Assembly: GCA_035493835.1 (NCBI GenBank) | Contig: DATJHO010000065.1 | Span: forward strand, 1-19,832 | Reading direction: 5' to 3' | From: DASZTU01 sp035493835 | GTDB taxonomy: Bacteria > Pseudomonadota > Alphaproteobacteria > Rhizobiales > Devosiaceae | Length of the DNA stretch: 19,832 bases | Shown: in pieces, positions 6,518-13,813 of the stretch | Layout of the letters: each line of letters opens with the position of its first letter | How positions within the stretch are numbered: the stretch's first letter is position 1 | Program-made: the position numbers and the translations under genes | Notes under the pieces: generated by a model | Database searches by the model: none | Told to the model about the DNA's origin: nothing | The model's input: the letters and a program-made list of their open reading frames with translations, nothing else

Positions 6518-7609
6518 ATGAGCCAGACCATCATTTCTACCGGAACCCTGCGCGACTGGCTCGCCGATGGCAAGGAGCTGGCCGTCATCGATATCCGCGA
6601 TCCCGTGGTGGTGGGCTATGCGTCGCCGCTCTTCGCGACCAATCTGCCGGTCGAGCGGCTAGTGGGCGAGATCGACAAGTTCGTGCCCCGCGCCGTGGTG
6701 CGCACCGTCCTGATCGACGGCGGTGACGGGACTGCACAACGCCTTGTCGACCAACTGCGCGCCGGTGGTCGGGCAAATGTCTTTGCCGTCGAAGGGGGCA
6801 TTCCGGCCTGGACCAAGGGCGGACTCGAGGGCCTGCCGACCTTCGATACGCCCGGCGTCGATTTTGTGCTCAAGGTTCGCGACGAGAGGGGCACGCCGGT
6901 GATTTCCGCCGAGGAACTCAAGGCGCTGCAGGACAAGGGTGAAGACGTTATCGTCATCGATACCCGCACGGTTCCCGAATTCACCAAGGACCACGTGCCG
7001 GGCGCTGTCAGTGTTCCCGGAGCGGAGCTTGTGCTGCGCTTCAAGGACGTGGTGCCGTCAGAAAAGACCAGGGTCGTGGTCTCCTGCGCTGGCCTGCCGC
7101 GCGCTATTCTTGGCGCGCAGACGTTGATCGATGCCGGCGTGCCGAATTCGGTCACCTACCTCCATGACGGCACCAAGGCCTGGGCCAATGCTGGCCTGAC
7201 GCTCGAAACCGGCAAGACCCGCACCTACGGGGAGGCAAGCGAAGACGCGCAGAAGTTTGCGACCGAACACGTCGCGACGCTCGCCAAGGCCGACAGCTTC
7301 CCCGAGATCGATATCGCGACTGCCCGGCGCTGGGCTGCCGATCTGGACCGAACGACCTACCTGCTCGACGTTCGCACGCCGGAGGAGTTCGCTGAAAACC
7401 ATCTCGAAGGATCGCTGTCCTCCGAGGGCGGCCAGTTGCTCGGCGTCGCCTATCGCACCATCGCGGTGCGCGGCTCGCGCGTCGTGCTCATCGACGACCG
7501 GCGTGGCGTACGCGCCCGCACGGTGGCGCATTGGCTGCAGCGGCGCGGCTACGAGATCGCGATCCTCCTGGTCGATTTCGCCGTCGGTCAATTGAGCGCG
7601 GTCGCCTGA
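6518..7609 (+). CDS. triple-rhodanese-domain sulfurtransferase-like protein
   Basis: A 363-residue protein built of three rhodanese domains: about 8-105, 127-230 and 262-360. Each shows the family fold marks (AVIDIRDP, VIVIDTRTVPEF, YLLDVRTPEEF). Only the second domain has the catalytic cysteine, Cys190 in VVSCAGLPRA; it is the only cysteine in the whole protein. The matching loops of domain 1 (VLIDGGDG) and domain 3 (VLIDDRRG) carry Asp instead. Rhodaneses move sulfane sulfur from thiosulfate or a persulfide to an acceptor, and the two silent domains may bind substrates or partners. GAGGAG seven bases upstream sets the start. It lies 51 bp upstream of the DszC-like gene and probably leads the operon. 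A role in handling released sulfur fits, but other acceptors are possible. Confidence 0.9.
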   Translation: MSQTIISTGTLRDWLADGKELAVIDIRDPVVVGYASPLFATNLPVERLVGEIDKFVPRAVVRTVLIDGGDGTAQRLVDQLRAGGRANVFAVEGGIPAWTKGGLEGLPTFDTPGVDFVLKVRDERGTPVISAEELKALQDKGEDVIVIDTRTVPEFTKDHVPGAVSVPGAELVLRFKDVVPSEKTRVVVSCAGLPRAILGAQTLIDAGVPNSVTYLHDGTKAWANAGLTLETGKTRTYGEASEDAQKFATEHVATLAKADSFPEIDIATARRWAADLDRTTYLLDVRTPEEFAENHLEGSLSSEGGQLLGVAYRTIAVRGSRVVLIDDRRGVRARTVAHWLQRRGYEIAILLVDFAVGQLSAVA

Positions 7610-7660
7610 CGGTCACGCTGTCGGGCAGGCCGGCGTCCAATTTTAGCAACGGTAGACTTC

Positions 7661-8905
7661 ATGACCCAAATTGATCTCGGCTGGGGCGCAGGCCCCAGCG
7701 CCCGTTATGATGAGCTGGCGGCGCCGTTCCGGCCAATTTTCGCCCGCATCCGCGAAAAGGCGGTGGAGCGCGAGCTGACGCGGACCCTGCCGCGCGAGGA
7801 GATCGGCTGGCTGAAGGAAGCCGGTTTCCTTGCCCTGCGCGTGCCGTCCGAGTTGGGCGGCAAGGGAGCGACCCTGCCGGAATATTTCGCGCTGTTGATT
7901 GAGTTGGGCGAGGCCGATCCGAACGTCGTCAATGCCTTGCGCTCGCATGGCGGTTTCCTCGAGGATCTGCTGGTCTGCGGCAACGCTGCTTGGCGCGAAA
8001 AATGGCTGGAGCGGTCGCTTGCCGGGAAGATGATCGGCAGCGGCTTCTCCGAGGTCGGCGACAACAAGGTGGGGGTCTTTTCGACCCGCCTCGAGCGTGA
8101 CGGCGATCATTGGCGCCTCAACGGCAAGAAATTCTATACGACGGGCGCGCTGTTTGCCGATTTCATCAATCTCGGCGCCACCGACGAGAATGGCGAGGGT
8201 GTGGGAGCGGTAGTGCCCACCAGCGCTGAAGGCGTCGAAATTCTCGATGACTGGGATGGTTTTGGGCAGGCGCTGAGCGCGAGCGGCACGGCGATCTTTA
8301 CCGATGTTCGCGTCGAGAGCGACCTGGTCAATCCGCCGGGTGGGCGTTGCAAATATGTAGGCGGCTTCTTTCAGCTCGTGCATATCGCAACCCTTGCCGG
8401 TGTTGGTCGGGCCGCTGCCAACGATGTGGCGCGCCTCGTCGTCGAGCGTACGCGTGTCTACGGGCACGGCAACGCCTCCCGCGTGTCGCAGGACCCGCAA
8501 ATCCTTCAGGTCGTCGGCAAGGTGCGCGGCGCTGCCTATGCGGCGGGCGCCACGGCGTTGAAGGCAGCCGAAGCGCTGCAGCGGGCCTATGAGGCGCATT
8601 TCGCCGGGGATACGGAGGCGGAGGACCGCGCAGCAGTCCTCGCCGATATCGAGGTCAACCAGAGCGTCACGCCGGTCACCAACCTGATCCTCGATGCTTC
8701 AACCGTGCTGTTCGATGCGCTTGGCGCCTCGGCGGCGCGCAAGGGGCTCGGGCTCGACCGGCACTGGCGCAATGCCCGCACCATAGCCTCGCATAACCCG
8801 CGCATCTACCGCGACCGCATCATCGGCGATTTCGCCGTCAACGGCGCCCGCCCACCGGCCCGAGCCGGCGTCGGTCAGGCAGTGGCCGAACCGGCAAAGG
8901 ACTAG
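7661..8905 (+). CDS. DszC/SfnB-like flavin-dependent monooxygenase (acyl-CoA dehydrogenase fold)
   Basis: A 414-residue protein of the acyl-CoA dehydrogenase superfamily, closest by pattern to the DszC/SfnB monooxygenase group, not to true dehydrogenases. It has the N-terminal helical domain (LKEAGFLALRVPSELGGKG at 51-69), the middle beta domain (GSGFSEVG at 126-133, DHWRLNGKKFYTTGA at 149-163), and the C-terminal segment RHWRNARTIASHNP at 367-380, which is the usual group signature. Such enzymes use FMNH2 and O2 to oxidise a sulfur atom (sulfide to sulfoxide or sulfone) or a carbon. No strong Shine-Dalgarno is seen before the ATG. The next gene, a DszA-type monooxygenase, starts two bases after its stop, repeating the logic of dszC and dszA. 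No dszB-like desulfinase is present. Substrate unknown. Confidence 0.88.
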   Translation: MTQIDLGWGAGPSARYDELAAPFRPIFARIREKAVERELTRTLPREEIGWLKEAGFLALRVPSELGGKGATLPEYFALLIELGEADPNVVNALRSHGGFLEDLLVCGNAAWREKWLERSLAGKMIGSGFSEVGDNKVGVFSTRLERDGDHWRLNGKKFYTTGALFADFINLGATDENGEGVGAVVPTSAEGVEILDDWDGFGQALSASGTAIFTDVRVESDLVNPPGGRCKYVGGFFQLVHIATLAGVGRAAANDVARLVVERTRVYGHGNASRVSQDPQILQVVGKVRGAAYAAGATALKAAEALQRAYEAHFAGDTEAEDRAAVLADIEVNQSVTPVTNLILDASTVLFDALGASAARKGLGLDRHWRNARTIASHNPRIYRDRIIGDFAVNGARPPARAGVGQAVAEPAKD

Positions 8906-8907
8906 CC

Positions 8908-10215
8908 ATGACAAAGCGATCCCGCCGCCTTTTCCTTTCGATTGGCATCAACTCGACCGGCTACCTCGGCACTTCGTGGAAGGCGCGAAAGGGCAACCGG
9001 CTCGATTTCGTCGACTACGACTATTATCTGGGCCTGACCCGCAAGGCGCATGCGGCAAGGTTCGACGCGGTGTTCTTCTCTGACCATCCAGCGCTGATGC
9101 TGGATACGGAAGTGCGGCCGCTGCACAGCTTCGAACCACTGACGCTGCTAACGGCGCTCGCCGCGCAGGTGCCCGATGTCGGCCTGTGGTTCACTGGCAC
9201 GACCTCCTACAACTCGCCCTACAATCTCGCCCGCCGGCTGCAGACGCTCGATCATATCTCCGGCGGCCGGATTATCTTCAACGCCGTCTCCTCCTTCAAT
9301 CCGGCGGTCGCGGCCAATTACGGGAACGATCCGCTGCCGCCGCGCGAGGCGCGTTACCGCAAGGCCGACGAGTTCATGCAATTGCTCGATGAGCTCTGGG
9401 GCAGTTGGGACTTGAAGCGCGAGGGCGCGGTGCCGGAGGGCAGGCTCTGGGACAATTCCAGCGCCCACGCAGTCAACCATCAGGGCGAATTCTTCAACGT
9501 GGCCGGGCCGCTCAACGTGCCGCGTGGGCCGCAGGGTCGGCCGGTCATCGCTCAGGCTGGCGCCTCGGGCGACGGCATCGAATTTGCCGCCCGGCACGGC
9601 GAGCTGATCTATTGTTCGCTGCTCTCGAAACAAGCCGCGTTCGAGTTCGGGGGCAAGCTCCGCCAACGCGCCGCCGAACTCGGCCGGCCCGCCAACGCCA
9701 TAAAAATGTTTCCGGCACTTGTGCCGATCGCGGCCCGCACCGAGGCAGAGGCCCGCGAGCGGCTCTACGCGGTCACTGGCGCCGGTACCGAAGAGGGGCT
9801 GATCGCGAAATTCGCGCAGGAGCACGGCCTCGATGGGCCGAATTTCGATCCCGACGCGCCGCTTGATGAAAGCCATTTCGCAGCCACGCCCGGCCAGCAG
9901 CGGCCGGTAGGCTTCACGCAATCGATCTTCGAAGTGATCCGGCTGGAAAAGGTCTCGACCCGCCAACTGGTGAACCGGCTGGAAGGCGGCCACCGTCTTG
10001 TCGTCGGCACCCCGGACAAGATCGCCGATACCATCATCGACTGGTGGGAGAGCGGCGCTGCGGATGGCTTCAACATCCAGGCGGCCGCGCTGCCGGATGA
10101 ACTTGACAGTTTTGCCGAGCTCGTCGTGCCGATCCTCCAGGATCGCGGCGTGTTTCCGCGTGACTACGACGGCTCGACGCTTCGCGAGCGTTTCGACCTG
10201 CCGTTTCCATCGTAA
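8908..10215 (+). CDS. NtaA/SnaA/DszA-family FMN-dependent monooxygenase, divergent member
   Basis: A complete 435-residue LLM monooxygenase of the NtaA/SnaA/DszA type, expected to use FMNH2 from a separate reductase. Family blocks are RFDAVFFSDHPALM at 51-64, HSFEPLTLLTALAA at 73-86, SPYNLARRLQTLDHISGGR at 103-121, and YDGSTLRERFDLP at the C-terminus. It departs from the other copies in the flavin-site block: GRIIFNAVSSFNPA has Phe124 where the copy at 136-1470 has Trp128. Translation starts two bases after the DszC-like stop, with AAAGGA inside the end of that gene as ribosome binding site, so the two proteins are probably made together and may act in sequence on one substrate. The pair mimics dszC-dszA, but the substrate need not be an aromatic thiophene. 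Confidence 0.92.
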   Translation: MTKRSRRLFLSIGINSTGYLGTSWKARKGNRLDFVDYDYYLGLTRKAHAARFDAVFFSDHPALMLDTEVRPLHSFEPLTLLTALAAQVPDVGLWFTGTTSYNSPYNLARRLQTLDHISGGRIIFNAVSSFNPAVAANYGNDPLPPREARYRKADEFMQLLDELWGSWDLKREGAVPEGRLWDNSSAHAVNHQGEFFNVAGPLNVPRGPQGRPVIAQAGASGDGIEFAARHGELIYCSLLSKQAAFEFGGKLRQRAAELGRPANAIKMFPALVPIAARTEAEARERLYAVTGAGTEEGLIAKFAQEHGLDGPNFDPDAPLDESHFAATPGQQRPVGFTQSIFEVIRLEKVSTRQLVNRLEGGHRLVVGTPDKIADTIIDWWESGAADGFNIQAAALPDELDSFAELVVPILQDRGVFPRDYDGSTLRERFDLPFPS

Positions 10216-10229
10216 GACTCGCGACGGTC

Positions 10230-10265
10230 TGAGGCGGGGTCAGCCCATCGGCTGACCCCGCCTCA
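10230..10265. terminator. bidirectional terminator, perfect 15-bp stem
   Basis: TGAGGCGGGGTCAGC (10230-10244) and its exact reverse complement (10251-10265) flank the six-base loop CCATCG. It lies between the end of the rhodanese/DszC-like/DszA-like operon and the end of the Old Yellow Enzyme gene, so it closes both converging transcripts. There is no T-run directly after it on either strand, but the stem is long and GC-rich. Confidence 0.85.
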
Positions 10266-10293
10266 ACTGTCAATTCACGTGTTGTTTTGCCCC

Positions 10294-11388
10294 TCAGGGC
10301 ATGTCGGCAAGCTGCGCCTCGATGAGGCTCGGATAGTCCGTGTAGCCCTTGGGTCCCGGCGTGTAGTAGGTGGATTTGTCGGGCGGGTTAAGTGGCGCGT
10401 CGAGACGCCAGCGCTGCACCAGATCCGGGTTGGCGATGAAGGGTTGGCCGAACGCAACGAGGTCGGCGCGCCCGTCGATGAGCCAGCGCTCGGCATCGTC
10501 CCGAGAAAAGCCTTCTGCGGCAATGAAGGCGCCGTCGAAGGCAGCACGCAGATGGCGCGCCACCTCCGGCCGGCCTTCATTCTGCATCGGATTTTCGACG
10601 ACGTGCAGATAGGCGAGGCGATAGTCGTTCAGCCGCTCGGCGAAGCGAGTGAAATGCCGGACCGGATCGCTGTCCGACATGTCCTGGAACGGGTTGGTGG
10701 GAGAAAAGCGCATGCCAATGCGGTTCGCCGGCCAATGGGCAAGGGTTGCCTCGATCGCCTCGGCGAGAAAGCGGAAGCGGTTGTCGGCAGAGCCGCCATA
10801 GCCGTCCGCTCGCTGGTTGCTGCCATCGCGCAAAAACTGGTCGATCAGGTAGCCATTGGCGCCGTGCAGTTCGACGCCGTCGAAGCCGGCCGCCTTGGCC
10901 CGGCGGGCACCCTCGCCGTAGGCTTCAACCGCCACGGCGATATCGGCGGGCGTCATCTCCAGCGGCTCGACATAAGGCAACGGGCCACGGGCCGTGAAGA
11001 CCGTGCCCTTAGCGGCGATCGGGGAGGGGCCGAGCGGCAGCGCCTCGCTGATCCGCTGACTGGGATGCGCGGTGCGTCCCATGTGCGAAAGCTGCATGAA
11101 GATGCGGCCGCCCTCAGCGTGAACGGCCTCGGTCACAAGCCGCCAACCGGCTTCCTGCTCGTCATTGAAGATGCCCGGCCGGGTCGGTGGCACTCCGTCG
11201 CTGACCGGATCGACTTCCGTCGATTCCGAGATGATGAGCGCCGCCGCTGCCCGCTGGGCATAATATTCGGCGCTGAGCGGCCCCGGGATCTTGCCCGGCA
11301 AGGCACGGCGTCGGGTCATCGGCGCCATGACGATGCGATGCGGCATGTCGATGTCGCCGAGGCGGAAAGGCTGAAACATAACACTCAT
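10294..11388 (-). CDS. Old Yellow Enzyme family alkene reductase (NemA-like)
   Basis: A 364-residue FMN-containing TIM-barrel ene-reductase that uses NAD(P)H to reduce activated C=C bonds, nitro esters or similar electrophiles. Landmarks: MAPMTRRRA at 21-29 with Thr25 at the flavin, QLSHMGR at 99-105, HGANGYLIDQFLRDGSNQR at 175-193 with His175 and Asn178 for substrate binding and Tyr180 as the likely proton donor, and RADGYGGSADNRFRFL. Most NemA relatives have QLWH at 99-102; here the Trp (equivalent to Trp116 of yeast OYE1, by my alignment) is Ser101, which would open the substrate pocket. It lies 106 bp downstream of the AhpD-like gene on the same strand and could be the last gene of that operon or have its own promoter. 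ATG at 11388 is chosen; ATG three codons later is possible. Confidence 0.93.
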   Translation of the reverse strand: MSVMFQPFRLGDIDMPHRIVMAPMTRRRALPGKIPGPLSAEYYAQRAAAALIISESTEVDPVSDGVPPTRPGIFNDEQEAGWRLVTEAVHAEGGRIFMQLSHMGRTAHPSQRISEALPLGPSPIAAKGTVFTARGPLPYVEPLEMTPADIAVAVEAYGEGARRAKAAGFDGVELHGANGYLIDQFLRDGSNQRADGYGGSADNRFRFLAEAIEATLAHWPANRIGMRFSPTNPFQDMSDSDPVRHFTRFAERLNDYRLAYLHVVENPMQNEGRPEVARHLRAAFDGAFIAAEGFSRDDAERWLIDGRADLVAFGQPFIANPDLVQRWRLDAPLNPPDKSTYYTPGPKGYTDYPSLIEAQLADMP

Positions 11389-11494
11389 CGTCTGGCGGAA
11401 CCCGGCTGTCTTCTATTTGCTATTTGCTGATGGGGAGGACCTAATGCCGTCGTCGTCAAGCCTTCGGCCCGCCTGCGGGCTGTCGAGGATGCGC
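11389..11494. other. gap between AhpD-like and Old Yellow Enzyme genes
   Basis: These 106 bases carry no gene. A short GCCCGC-CT-GCGGGC palindrome (11467-11480) lies just after the AhpD-like stop and could form a weak hairpin. CTATTTG is directly repeated at about 11413-11426. A separate promoter for the Old Yellow Enzyme gene could be here, but I see no hexamer pair that I would defend. Confidence 0.3.
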
Positions 11495-12100
11495 TCAGCC
11501 AGTCGGAGCCGTGGGCTCGCCGAGCGACAGCATCAGCCGGTTGGCCCAGTTGAAGAAGGCCGAGGCGTGGATGGCGTCCGAAATGGCGAGGTCGTCGAGC
11601 CCGGCTGCCCTGAGTTCGGCAATCTCCGCCTCACCAAAGCTGGACGGCGTTTTTGTAAGCGACGCTGCTGCGCCAATTACGGCATTCCAGCGCGCACCGA
11701 GATCAGCGTCCACCCCTTCGTCCAGCAGCTTCTGCACGTCGTCGGCGCGCTTCGAGTAGGTTGCGGCGAACCGGGCGTGCACCGAGGCGCAGAAGATGCA
11801 GCCGTTGACGCGGGAGGTCGCGGCCGCGACGAGTTCGCGCTCGGCGCGCGGCAAACCCGCGTCGGGATTGTAGAAGATATCTTTGTCGGTGCGGGTGCGG
11901 GCGCCGAGGATATCCGGATCGCGGGCGAGTAGTCGGAAATAGGGCGATTTAACGCGCCCCTCGTCGATCAGTCCTTCCCTCTGATGGGCGGTGAGCTCGC
12001 TTTCGGCCGCAGGTTCGAGCCATGGCGCCCAGCCAATCTCGTCGCGGGTAAAGAAGACCGGCCGGTCGGCATGGGAATAGGTGATGACATTATCGGTCAT
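11495..12100 (-). CDS. AhpD-like alkylhydroperoxidase-domain protein (Avi_7169-type)
   Basis: A 201-residue carboxymuconolactone decarboxylase/AhpD-fold protein. The redox motif is intact: Glu89, Cys101, Cys104 and His108 in ERELVAAA...NGCIFCASVH, with the same 12-residue spacing between Glu and the first Cys as in mycobacterial AhpD, where these residues reduce peroxides. The N-terminal 85 residues (DEIGWAPWLEP and FYNPDAGL) fit, from memory, the family named after Avi_7169, which occurs beside an Avi_7170-type CMD protein and an LLM monooxygenase. It may remove peroxide leaking from flavin chemistry or reduce a substrate-derived adduct. The gene begins 11 bp after the CMD gene, so the two are co-expressed. 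Cytoplasmic; no signal or membrane segment. Confidence 0.85.
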   Translation of the reverse strand: MTDNVITYSHADRPVFFTRDEIGWAPWLEPAAESELTAHQREGLIDEGRVKSPYFRLLARDPDILGARTRTDKDIFYNPDAGLPRAERELVAAATSRVNGCIFCASVHARFAATYSKRADDVQKLLDEGVDADLGARWNAVIGAAASLTKTPSSFGEAEIAELRAAGLDDLAISDAIHASAFFNWANRLMLSLGEPTAPTG

Positions 12101-12111
12101 GGCATTCTCAC

Positions 12112-12753
12112 TCAGTTGGCGGCGGCGGCAAGGCGCGGCGAGGCTTCCGCCGAAATTTCGGCCGAGAGAGCGCGCAGCCCCGCGACCACGCGGATCTGGA
12201 ACGAAAGAAAGGCGACGAGCTGGGACAGCGTGACGATATCAGTCGTCGACCACCCGGCATCGAGCAACGCCTGCAGGGCCTTCGGGCTGGCGTCGCGGGG
12301 GCGAAACACCAGGAAATGCACGTGCTCGAGGGCAGCGGCGAGGCGCGGACTGAGAATCTCGCTGTGCTCGCTGGCGGTGCGAAATATCGGGCCGGCCTTG
12401 TCCTCGCGGCTCAGCGGACCGGCAGGGTAGTGGCCATATGGGCCGCTCGTCGCCCCGTTCCGGATTTCCGCATCGACGGCTTCCAGCAGGCCGGGGCGGG
12501 TGGTCCGCGCCGCGAATTCGGTCCGGTAGTGCGCAGCCGTCTCGGGCTGGTCGTGTAGCCCGGCCACGAACGCCGCCACCGCGAAGCGCTCCTCGGCCGT
12601 CACATTGCCGGGGAAGGCCGGCTCGAACAGCGCCAGGTAACTCTTCTGGGCATTGTCGCGGGCGTCGTTGCGCTTGCGGCGCACGGCATCGAGCCGGGAG
12701 CCGGGCGCGATGGCGACCAATTCGTCGATGATATCGGGCGATGCATTGCTCAT
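12112..12753 (-). CDS. cysteine-free CMD-domain protein (Avi_7170-type)
   Basis: A 213-residue relative of the AhpD fold that contains no cysteine at all, so it cannot be a CxxC peroxidase. The helix that holds the redox site in the neighbour reads ERFAVAAFVAGLHDQPETAAHY here, near residues 55-76. The C-terminal helix pair (WSTTDIVTLSQLVAFLSFQIRV) aligns with the C-terminus of the AhpD-like neighbour. From memory this matches the CMD family named after Avi_7170, usually next to the Avi_7169 type. It may form a mixed oligomer with the active partner, or be a binding subunit. ATG at 12753 is fixed by AAGGAAG eight bases upstream; a longer reading to 12849 would overlap the preceding gene and lacks homology. 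Confidence 0.82.
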   Translation of the reverse strand: MSNASPDIIDELVAIAPGSRLDAVRRKRNDARDNAQKSYLALFEPAFPGNVTAEERFAVAAFVAGLHDQPETAAHYRTEFAARTTRPGLLEAVDAEIRNGATSGPYGHYPAGPLSREDKAGPIFRTASEHSEILSPRLAAALEHVHFLVFRPRDASPKALQALLDAGWSTTDIVTLSQLVAFLSFQIRVVAGLRALSAEISAEASPRLAAAAN

Positions 12754-12778
12754 GATCTTTGCTTCCTTGAAAACTCGG

Positions 12779-13813
12779 TCAGCCGGCGACGGCAAGGCGG
12801 ATCTGGTCCTGCCGCTGCCAGCCGAGCGCCGGCGCGACCTCACTGGCAATCAGCTCGATGGAGCGCAGGATATAGGGGGGGGGCGGGTCGACGGAGTGCG
12901 CCTGAAAGACGAGATCGGTCACATAGTCGAGTGTCCGGTCGGCCCTCAGTGACGCGATGACATCCGCCGGCGTGCCGACATGCACGTCAAAGGCGGCGAT
13001 CCAATCGGCGAGCGAACCGCCGACGGAGGGAATACCTGCAGCGGCATGGTGCTCCAACATGCGCTTAAGGCCCTTTTCGGCGAATTTCAGTGCCTCCTCG
13101 CGATCATCTGCGACAAATAGCGTGCGCGACCCCATGATCCGCGGCTTTCGCCCGGGCGGCAGGTGCGCGAGATAAGCTTCGACTATCGGGATCTGCAGCT
13201 CGGAGATGCTGCCTTGGGGCTTGTCCTTGTCGCGCGGCTGCGTCCGGGACAGCATCAATCCGTCGCCCGCCTTGCCGGCGCGGATGCCGCCGCCGATTGA
13301 GAATGTCGCCTGCCAGATGCGGTCGAGCAATTGTGGGGCTGCCGGGTACAGTCGGTTGCCGCCGGGCAGTTCCTCGCCGGCCCAGGCCTTGCGGACGATT
13401 TCGACGTTGCGGTCGTAGAGGAGGCCGCGGTCCTTGGGGTCGTGACCGAAGGCTTCGAAAGAACCGGCGGTACCGCCCGATCCGACTCCGGCCTCGAAGC
13501 GGCCGCCCGAGAGAAGATCGAACACCGCAGCGTCCTCAGCGACCCGCACCGGCTCCTCGAGCGGCAGCGTGATAATGCCGGTCCCCAGCCGGATGCGCGA
13601 TGTTTGCGCTGCCACGTGCGCCAGGAACACCAGCGGCGCGGGCAGGCCGCCCTCGGCCTCGTGAAAATGGTGCTGCGCCACCCAGGCGGTATCGAAGCCG
13701 TTCCGCTCGGCATGGACGATCTGCTCTGCGGCGAGACGGTAGCGCTCGCCGGCTGAAGCGTCGTCGAGGAGACGGGTGAAGAAGCCCAGGCGTTTGGGCG
13801 AGGCGATAATCAA
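12779..13813 (-). CDS. luciferase-like FMN-dependent monooxygenase (KPN_01858-type), TTG start
   Basis: A 344-residue LLM enzyme of the LuxA-like branch, distinct from the three NtaA/DszA-type copies in the window. It shows WVAQHHFHEAEGG at 44-56, IRLGTGIITLPLEEPVRVAEDAAVFDLLSGGRFEAGVG near 74-111, and an EAFGHDP motif near 120-126. From memory it fits the family named after KPN_01858, always beside a peptide-type ABC transporter. The best start is TTG at 13813: it overlaps the TGA of the ATPase gene as TTGA and has AAGGAG (13822-13827) eight bases upstream. No ATG is available at the homologous position. A run of nine C on the coding strand (12875-12883) encodes the PPPP of VDPPPPYIL near the C-terminus. 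It probably acts on the solute imported by the upstream transporter. Confidence 0.88.
   Translation of the reverse strand: MIIASPKRLGFFTRLLDDASAGERYRLAAEQIVHAERNGFDTAWVAQHHFHEAEGGLPAPLVFLAHVAAQTSRIRLGTGIITLPLEEPVRVAEDAAVFDLLSGGRFEAGVGSGGTAGSFEAFGHDPKDRGLLYDRNVEIVRKAWAGEELPGGNRLYPAAPQLLDRIWQATFSIGGGIRAGKAGDGLMLSRTQPRDKDKPQGSISELQIPIVEAYLAHLPPGRKPRIMGSRTLFVADDREEALKFAEKGLKRMLEHHAAAGIPSVGGSLADWIAAFDVHVGTPADVIASLRADRTLDYVTDLVFQAHSVDPPPPYILRSIELIASEVAPALGWQRQDQIRLAVAG
12875..12883. repeat. homopolymer of nine G/C inside a monooxygenase gene
   Basis: Nine consecutive G on the + strand (C on the coding strand) lie about 30 codons before the stop of the luciferase-like gene and encode proline codons CCG CCC CCC CCC. 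Such tracts slip during replication and are also common assembly errors. A change of one base would replace the last part of the enzyme. Confidence 0.7.

Noticed and set aside
7661..8905. Calling this gene an acyl-CoA dehydrogenase of fatty acid breakdown
   Set aside because: The RHWRNARTIASHNP end and the adjoining DszA-type gene fit the DszC/SfnB monooxygenase group better; no beta-oxidation partner genes are nearby.
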